Assembly: GCA_028279875.1 (NCBI GenBank)
Contig: JANQMU010000016.1
Coordinates: 107,520 to 171,519 of the forward strand
Length of the DNA: 64,000 nucleotides
Source of the DNA: Rhizobiaceae bacterium
GTDB taxonomy: Bacteria > Pseudomonadota > Alphaproteobacteria > Rhizobiales > Rhizobiaceae
Reading direction: 5' to 3'
Shown here: positions 58,361 to 64,000 of the stretch, one piece after another
Position numbering within the stretch: position 1 is the first letter of the stretch
Layout: each line of letters starts with the position of its first letter
Made by a program: the position numbers and the translations under genes
Notes under the pieces: generated by a model
Databases searched by the model: none
What the model saw: the letters and a program-made list of their open reading frames with translations, nothing else
Told to the model about the DNA's origin: nothing

Positions 58361-59178
58361 GCGCGCCGCTTCTCTCGGTCAGAAACGTCTCCAAGACCTT
58401 CCGGCTCGGTACCCACGAGATCCGCGCCGTCGATAACGTCTCCTTCGAGGTCCGGCAGGGCGAATGCCTGGCGATCGTCGGCGAATCGGGGTCCGGCAAG
58501 AGCACCGTCGCCAATATGGTGCTCGGCATCTATCCGCAGACATCCGGCGAGATCCGCTTTCAGGACGAGGTGCTGCCCGCCCGCCGCGAACTGCGCCACC
58601 GCGCCGCCATCCAACTGGTCCAGCAGAACCCGCTCTCCTCGCTCAACCCGCGCCGCTCCATTGGCGCCTCGCTGCGCCTGGCGCTGGATGTGCACGGGAT
58701 CGGCACCCGCGCCTCGCGCAAGGGCCGGGTCGGGGAGTTGCTGGAAGAGGTGGGCCTGCCGGCGGAGTTTGCCGCCCGCGCGCCCGATGCGCTGTCGGGC
58801 GGCCAGCGCCAGCGCGTGGCGATCGCACGGGCGCTTGCCTGCCAGTCGGAACTTGTTGTGCTCGACGAGCCGACCTCGGCGCTCGATGTGCTGGTTCAGG
58901 CGCGGGTGCTGCGCCTGCTCGATGAACTCCGGCCGAGCCGCGGCCTCAGCTACATCTTCATCACCCATGACCTTTCCGTGGTGCGCAACATCGCCGACCG
59001 CGTCGCCGTGTTCGAGCGCGGCCGGCTGGTGGAACTGAACGGCACGGAGCGGATCTTCGCCCGTCCCGAACACCCCTATACGCGCCAGCTCATCAGCGCC
59101 GTGCCGGTCATCACCCATGACGAGCTGGAACTGCGGGACAATCTGACAAAGGAGGGCGCCGATGCCGGCGATGCGTGA
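58357..59178 (+). CDS. ABC transporter ATP-binding protein (DppF type)
   Basis: 273-residue second ATPase of the importer. Walker A GESGSGKST, signature LSGGQRQRVAIARAL, Walker B LVVLDEPTSALDVLVQ and the H-loop THDLSVV are present. The QNPLSSLNPRRSIGASLRLAL stretch is typical of DppF. Its 3' end overlaps the GAF-protein start by 17 bp. Confidence 0.93.
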   Translation: MSAPLLSVRNVSKTFRLGTHEIRAVDNVSFEVRQGECLAIVGESGSGKSTVANMVLGIYPQTSGEIRFQDEVLPARRELRHRAAIQLVQQNPLSSLNPRRSIGASLRLALDVHGIGTRASRKGRVGELLEEVGLPAEFAARAPDALSGGQRQRVAIARALACQSELVVLDEPTSALDVLVQARVLRLLDELRPSRGLSYIFITHDLSVVRNIADRVAVFERGRLVELNGTERIFARPEHPYTRQLISAVPVITHDELELRDNLTKEGADAGDA

Positions 59179-59662
59179 ATTCTCGAAGGCCCTGGCGGCC
59201 GCGGACGATCAGCCCGAGACCGCCTTCCGAGGGATGGCGGAGCTCACCGACAGGCTGGTCGGCGTCCGGCTGTTCACCCTGATGACCTTCGATCCGCAAA
59301 CGCGCGGCGCCCGGCGCATCTATTCCAACCGGCCCAACGCCTATCCGGTCTTCGGCACAAAGCCGGTGAACGACACCCACTGGACCGCCTGTGTGCTCGA
59401 CCGCCACGAAACCTTCGTCGCCAACACCATCGAAGCGGTCGCCGAGGTCTTCTACGATTACGAGCTGATCCGCTCGCTCGGCTGCGAATCCGTCATCAAT
59501 GTCCCGGTGATCGTCGCCGGGGAAATATTGGGAACCGTAAATTGCCTGCACGAGGCCGGCTACTACACGCCCGAACGGGTCGCCGCCTCCGAGGACCTCA
59601 AATTGCCCGGCGCCGCCTGCTTCCTGCTGCACGCCGCCAAGACCGCTCAAGGAGAACACTGA
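59162..59662 (+). CDS. GAF-domain protein
   Basis: 166-residue single-domain GAF protein (about 20-155: VGVRLFTLMTFDPQTRGARRIYSN, GCESVINVPVIVAGEILGTVNCLHEAGYY). No output domain is attached, so it may be a ligand sensor or, as suggested for small GAF proteins in catabolic operons, an accessory protein of the enzyme encoded next. AGGAGG is placed 6 bp before the ATG. Its stop overlaps the hyuA start (TGATG). Confidence 0.8.
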   Translation: MPAMREFSKALAAADDQPETAFRGMAELTDRLVGVRLFTLMTFDPQTRGARRIYSNRPNAYPVFGTKPVNDTHWTACVLDRHETFVANTIEAVAEVFYDYELIRSLGCESVINVPVIVAGEILGTVNCLHEAGYYTPERVAASEDLKLPGAACFLLHAAKTAQGEH

Positions 59663-61737
59663 TGCCCAGCAAATCCATCCGCGTCGCGACGGATGTCGGC
59701 GGAACCTTTACCGATCTCGTCTGTTTCGAAACCGACACGCAGACCGGCCAATCCTCGGTGCGCACCGCCAAGTCGGACACCACGCCGCCGGATTTCGAAA
59801 AGGGCGTGCTCAATGTCCTGAAAAAGGGCGATGTCGATCCGGCGACCGTCAATTTCCTGGCCCACGGCACCACGGTGGTCATCAATGCGCTGACCGAGCG
59901 CAAGGGCGTGCGGGTCGGGCTGATCACCACCGAGGGCTTCCGCGACACGCTGGAAATCGCCCGCGGCAATCGCCCGGATTTCTTCAACCTGCATTACCAA
60001 AAGCCCGAGCCCTTCGTGCCGCGCTATCTGCGCCGCGAACTGCCGGGCCGCATGACCTATCGCGGCGAAGAGCGCGCGCCGCTCGATCTTGCCGGCCTGC
60101 CGGCGATCATCGCGGATTTCAAGGCGGAAGGCGTCGAGGCGATTGCCGTCTGCTTCCTGCATTCCTATGCCAACCCGGCCCATGAAAAGGCGGCGGTCGC
60201 TGAAATCCGGACATTGTGGCCGGAAACGGCCGTTGTCGCCTCGCATCAGATCACCCGTGAATGGCGCGAATATGAGCGCACCAACACCGCCGTGCTGTCG
60301 GCCTATGTGCAGCCGGTCGCCGAACGCTATCTGCAGCGCCTCAGCGATGGCCTCAAGGGCGACGGCTTCGATGGCAGCATGTATGTGATGCAATCCAATT
60401 GCGGTGTCGATTCGCTGGAGGCCGTCTCCCGCATTCCGATCACCATGGTCGAGTCCGGCCCGGCCTCGGGCTTCTGGGGCGCCGCCGAACTCGGCAAGCT
60501 GATCGGCGAACCCAATGTGCTGGCGCTCGACATTGGCGGCACCACCGCCAAATGCTCGCTGATCGAGGACGGCCAGGTCAAGATCATGACCGATTACTGG
60601 ATCGAGCGCGACCGCACCTCCGCCGGTTATCCGATCATGGTGCCCGTGGTCGATCTTGTGGAGATCGGCAATGGCGGCGGGTCCATCGCCTGGGTCGACG
60701 ATTTCGGCAAGCTGCATGTCGGGCCGCAATCGGCCGGTGCGCTGCCGGGCCCGGCCGCCTATGGCAAGGGCGGCACGGAAGCGACCACCACGGACGCCAA
60801 TATCTGGCTCGGCCGCATCAATGCCGACTATTTCTGCGGCGGCGAGGTGGAAACCGATATGGATGCTACCCGTTCGGCCATCGAGGCGGTCGGCAAAAAA
60901 CTCGGTGCCGATGCCGACGAGGCAGCGCGCGGCATTGTCCGCATCGCCAACAACAACATGGTCAACGCGCTCAAGCTGGTGTCGCTCAACCGCGGCTTCG
61001 ACCCGCGTGACTTCACGCTTGTCGCCTTTGGCGGCGGCGGCGGCATGCACGCCGCGGCGCTCGCCCATGAACTCGGCGTCAGGAAGGTCGTCATACCGGC
61101 CGGCGCGCCGGTCTTCTCCGCCTGGGGCATGATGATGTCGGACCTGAGGCGCGATTATTTCGTCACCCGCCTGGTCGATCTCGACGCCGCTGGCGTCGGC
61201 CAGCTTGAGGCGGTCTTTGCCGAGACGGAAGACCTGGCGCGCAGCCAGTTCGCCGCCGAGAATGTCGATCCGGCCAATGTCAAATTCCTGCGCTTCGGCA
61301 AGTTCCGCTACCAGAACCAGGAGCACACCACCGAGGTGCTGCTGGAAGAAGGCGAAATCACGCCGGAGCGGGTCGCGGCCATCGAGGCGGATTTCCACGA
61401 AACCTATGAGCGCGAATACACCTACCGGCTGGACGCGCCGGTCGAGGTGGTCGGTATCCATCTGGTCGCCTCCGCCGAGGTCGGCAAGCTGACCATGACG
61501 CGCCGGGACCTCGGTGATACCGATGCCGCCCCGGCGCAGAAGGCCAGCCGCACCGTCGATTACGCGCTCGAAGGCGTGCACGAGGCCGCCATCTACAATG
61601 GCGATCTCCTGAAACCCGGCATGGCTTTCGAAGGCCCGGCCATTATCGAGGATGCCGGCACAACGGTCGTCGTCCATCCCGGCGACAGGGTGACCTGCGA
61701 CGGCTACGGCAACATCCACATCGAAATCCGCGAATAG
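59662..61737 (+). CDS. hyuA: Hydantoinase A / oxoprolinase-type ATPase subunit HyuA (second copy)
   Basis: 691-residue ASKHA ATPase. Phosphate-1 loop VATDVGGTFTDLVCFETDTQ, LAHGTTVVINALTERKG, phosphate-2 loop LDIGGTTAKCSL and GGGGGMHAAALAHELGV. Compared with the HyuA at 19562-21616 it is similar in layout but different in sequence (for example GGTTAKCSL against GGTSSDVAL), so it belongs to another subgroup, nearer to acetone carboxylase/caprolactamase-type proteins. Coupled to the GAF gene and 14 bp before hyuB. Confidence 0.9.
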   Translation: MPSKSIRVATDVGGTFTDLVCFETDTQTGQSSVRTAKSDTTPPDFEKGVLNVLKKGDVDPATVNFLAHGTTVVINALTERKGVRVGLITTEGFRDTLEIARGNRPDFFNLHYQKPEPFVPRYLRRELPGRMTYRGEERAPLDLAGLPAIIADFKAEGVEAIAVCFLHSYANPAHEKAAVAEIRTLWPETAVVASHQITREWREYERTNTAVLSAYVQPVAERYLQRLSDGLKGDGFDGSMYVMQSNCGVDSLEAVSRIPITMVESGPASGFWGAAELGKLIGEPNVLALDIGGTTAKCSLIEDGQVKIMTDYWIERDRTSAGYPIMVPVVDLVEIGNGGGSIAWVDDFGKLHVGPQSAGALPGPAAYGKGGTEATTTDANIWLGRINADYFCGGEVETDMDATRSAIEAVGKKLGADADEAARGIVRIANNNMVNALKLVSLNRGFDPRDFTLVAFGGGGGMHAAALAHELGVRKVVIPAGAPVFSAWGMMMSDLRRDYFVTRLVDLDAAGVGQLEAVFAETEDLARSQFAAENVDPANVKFLRFGKFRYQNQEHTTEVLLEEGEITPERVAAIEADFHETYEREYTYRLDAPVEVVGIHLVASAEVGKLTMTRRDLGDTDAAPAQKASRTVDYALEGVHEAAIYNGDLLKPGMAFEGPAIIEDAGTTVVVHPGDRVTCDGYGNIHIEIRE

Positions 61738-61751
61738 AAAGGGGTACAGAC

Positions 61752-63413
61752 ATGGCCGATGTGTCCAACGATCCGATCACCCTTGAAATCATCCAGAACT
61801 CGCTGCAGGCGACCGCCGACGAGATGTTCGCCGCGATGAAGAAAACCGCCATGAGCTCGATCATCTACGAGGTGCTGGATATGGGCACCGGCATCATGGA
61901 TGCCGACGGCGAGCTCGCCTCGTCCGGAGCCGGTATTCCGGCTTTCATCGGCGTGCTCGACAAGGCGGTGAAGGTCATCATCGCCAAATATGACAAGCCC
62001 GGCGACATCAATCCCGGCGACGTCTTCGCCACCAACGACCCCTATTATGGCGGTGTCACCCATCTCAACGACATTGTCGTCGCCATGCCGGTCTTCGCCG
62101 ATGACAGGATCATCGCCTGGACGGCGAACATTGCCCACAATTCCGATGTCGGCGGCATGGCCCCGGGCTCGCTGTCGGGCGAGGCGACGGAGATTTTCCA
62201 GGAAGGCATCCGCCTGCCGGCGGTCAAGATCATTGCGAAGGGCGAGCCAATCCGCCCGGTGATGGACATCATAAAGGTCAATTCGCGCATGCCCGACGTG
62301 CTGGAAGGCGATGTCTGGGCGGCGATCGCCTCGGTCCGCGTCGGCGACCGGCGGCTGCAGGAACTGGCCGCCAAATACGGCGCCGGCACCTTCGAGAATG
62401 CCATGACATCGTTCATGGATTTCGGCGAGGACGTGTCGCGCAAGTCGCTGGCCGGCCTGCCCAAGGGCACCTTCGAACTGTCGGAGGAACAGGATGACGG
62501 GCGGATCTTCAACGTCAAGATCACCATCGGCGATGACGAGTTTACCGTCGATCTGCGCGACAATCCCGACCAGGCCGACAACCCCGTCAACACCAGCCGC
62601 GACGGCGTCATGGTCGCCTGTCAGATGATCTTCAAATCGCTGACCGATCCGCATTCGCCGGCCAATGGCGGCTCGTTCCGGCCGATCAATCTGCTGACCC
62701 GCGAGGGCTCGGTGTTCCATGCGAAGGAGCCGGCGCCCATCGGCTTCTATTACGAAATCGAATTGCGGGTCTATGACATCATGTGGCGCTGCCTCGCCCC
62801 GCATATGCCGGATCGCCTCGCCGCCGGCCACTTCGCCTCCGTCTGCGGCACCTTCATCGGCGGCATCCATCCCGACACCGGCCGGCAATACACCATCATC
62901 GAGCCGCAGCTCGGCGGCTGGGGCGCCAGCCGCGACGGCGACGGCAACAGCGCCGTCTTCTGCGGCTTCCATGGCGAAACCTACAATTGCCCGGCCGAGA
63001 TCAACGAGGCCCGCAACGGGCTCTATGTCGACCGCATGGAGCTCAATATGGAGCCCGGCGGCGAGGGCAAACATACCGGCGGCCGCGGCATCGTCATGGA
63101 CTACCGGGTGCGCGCCGATAACGGCTTCCTGACAGCCGGCTATACCCGTTCGAAATTCCCCGCCTGGGCGGTCGATGGCGGCGCCGAGGGCTCGCCCAAT
63201 TATATCGAGTTCCGTCCCAAGGACGGCGAACCCGAACGCTTCGCCTTCGTTTCCGGCCTGACGACGAAGAAGGACGACGTCATCCGCGTCGTCACCGGCA
63301 ATGGCGGCGGCCTCGGCGATCCGAAGGAACGCGATCCGAAGGCCGTGCGCGCTGACATCAAGAACGGCCTCATCTCCCCCGAACGGGCAAAGGAAGTCTA
63401 TGGCGTGGAGTAA
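61752..63413 (+). CDS. hyuB: Hydantoinase B / oxoprolinase-type subunit HyuB (second copy)
   Basis: 553-residue HyuB-family protein: DPITLEIIQNSLQATADEMFAAMKKTAMSSI at the start, VFATNDPYYGGVTHLNDIV, GEATEIFQEGIRLP, and a C-terminal VVTGNGGGLGDPKERDP. The last motif differs from the PGGGGYG of the first HyuB, again pointing to a separate subgroup. AAAGGGG lies a few bases upstream of the ATG. Works with the HyuA just upstream. Confidence 0.9.
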   Translation: MADVSNDPITLEIIQNSLQATADEMFAAMKKTAMSSIIYEVLDMGTGIMDADGELASSGAGIPAFIGVLDKAVKVIIAKYDKPGDINPGDVFATNDPYYGGVTHLNDIVVAMPVFADDRIIAWTANIAHNSDVGGMAPGSLSGEATEIFQEGIRLPAVKIIAKGEPIRPVMDIIKVNSRMPDVLEGDVWAAIASVRVGDRRLQELAAKYGAGTFENAMTSFMDFGEDVSRKSLAGLPKGTFELSEEQDDGRIFNVKITIGDDEFTVDLRDNPDQADNPVNTSRDGVMVACQMIFKSLTDPHSPANGGSFRPINLLTREGSVFHAKEPAPIGFYYEIELRVYDIMWRCLAPHMPDRLAAGHFASVCGTFIGGIHPDTGRQYTIIEPQLGGWGASRDGDGNSAVFCGFHGETYNCPAEINEARNGLYVDRMELNMEPGGEGKHTGGRGIVMDYRVRADNGFLTAGYTRSKFPAWAVDGGAEGSPNYIEFRPKDGEPERFAFVSGLTTKKDDVIRVVTGNGGGLGDPKERDPKAVRADIKNGLISPERAKEVYGVE

Positions 63414-63432
63414 ACACCAGGAGGACTATCTT

Positions 63433-64000
63433 ATGACCAGCGACGTACCCCTGAAAATCATGTATCTCAGCCCCGTCGGAAATCGCGGCGCCGATGACGG
63501 CATCTTCGCGGCGATGGCGAAAAAATACCGCATGCCCGGCACCGAGGTTCATATCACGTCCCTGCCGGATGAGGATGGCGGTTTCACCCATATCGAATAC
63601 CGGTCCTATGAGGGCATCGTCACGCGCGGCATCATCCGCGCCGTCCGCCGCGCCGAGCGCGAGGGCTTCGACGGTTTCGCCATCGGTTGTTTCTACGACA
63701 CGGCGCTGCACGACGCCCGCGAGATATCGGCCGATATGGTGGTGACCGCGCCTTGCGTCGCCAGTTGCGAGATCGCGGCGAGCCTTGCCAACCGGTTCGG
63801 CATCATTGTCGGGCGACGCAAATGGGTCAACCAGATGGCGGCCACCGTGCGCGACCACGGCCATCAGGAGCGGCTGTCCGGTTTCTATCACGTCGAACTC
63901 GGCGTCAATGACTTCCAGCGCGACCATGACGAGACCCGAAGCCGTCTGATCGAGGCGGGCCGTAGGGCAGTCGAGGAGGATTATGCCGAGGCGCTGATCC
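63433..64000 (+). CDS. Asp/Glu racemase-family protein, hydantoin racemase-like (partial)
   Basis: The frame starts at ATG 63433 (AGGAGGA at 63419-63425) and runs off the window after 189 residues without a stop. Read directly: KIMYLSPVGNRGADDG at the start, then FAIGCFYDTALHDAREIS with a candidate catalytic Cys and TAPCVASCEIAASLANRFG with two more Cys. The GCF-D and late-Cys pattern fits the Asp/Glu/hydantoin racemase family, which would interconvert enantiomers of the hyu substrate. The usual length is ~230-250, so about 50 residues are missing. Confidence 0.75.
   Translation, partial: MTSDVPLKIMYLSPVGNRGADDGIFAAMAKKYRMPGTEVHITSLPDEDGGFTHIEYRSYEGIVTRGIIRAVRRAEREGFDGFAIGCFYDTALHDAREISADMVVTAPCVASCEIAASLANRFGIIVGRRKWVNQMAATVRDHGHQERLSGFYHVELGVNDFQRDHDETRSRLIEAGRRAVEEDYAEALI

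Overview
The window is GC-rich DNA of an alphaproteobacterium of the order Hyphomicrobiales (Rhizobiales), close to the Rhizobiaceae and their relatives. The grounds are gene order and families: miaB-phoH-ybeY-corC-lnt-phrR-metK-trmB-rimP-nusA-ylxR-infB-rbfA-truB-rpsO-pnp, then fabI-fabB-fabA next to a divergent irr, then rmuC/def-fmt-truA and dapE-DUF805-dapD. These blocks and the Fur-family regulator Irr are characteristic of rhizobia. No rRNA, tRNA, CRISPR array, transposase or phage gene was seen.

Layout. (1) 1-17.9 kb, plus strand: core translation and RNA genes from the 3' end of miaB to pnp, closed by an intrinsic terminator at 17.92 kb. (2) 17.98-27.8 kb: an accessory catabolic block lying between pnp and fabI. 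A minus-strand operon (SDR, FAD amine/amino-acid oxidase-like enzyme, HyuA, HyuB) faces a plus-strand TRAP transporter (DctP-DctQ-DctM types) and a DeoR regulator. (3) 27.8-31.2 kb: unsaturated fatty acid genes fabA-fabB-fabI and the iron regulator irr. (4) 31.2-35.6 kb: small accessory genes: a GlxA-type AraC regulator, an FAD monooxygenase-like protein, an alpha/beta hydrolase, and a DHFR/RibD-like reductase plus TetR pair behind a striking 39-bp palindrome. (5) 35.6-43.9 kb: rmuC, def, fmt, truA, arsC-like, dapE, dapD and a LOG-family protein. (6) 43.9-53 kb: accessory region with a copper chaperone pair; a subtilase divergent from an ECF sigma/anti-sigma pair; a tctA remnant; two tandemly duplicated membrane-protein genes with duplicated promoters; and a two-gene operon of a P-loop protein and an ABC-exporter-like protein whose nucleotide-binding domain has lost its key motifs. 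(7) 53-64 kb: a 54-bp tandem repeat, a pair of inverted dyad operators, then one operon: XRE-cupin regulator, dipeptide/oligopeptide-type ABC transporter, GAF protein, a second HyuA-HyuB pair and an Asp/Glu (hydantoin) racemase-like gene cut by the window edge.

How the parts work together. Regions 2 and 7 each join an uptake system to an ATP-dependent hydantoinase/oxoprolinase-type enzyme pair (HyuA+HyuB) and a regulator. They look like two separate import-and-open-the-ring pathways for lactam or hydantoin-like nitrogen compounds; the substrates cannot be read from sequence. The most unusual items are the regulatory palindromes at 34.5 and 53.2 kb, the degenerate ABC protein with its P-loop partner, and the sigma/anti-sigma/protease module with a candidate ECF promoter in front of the protease.
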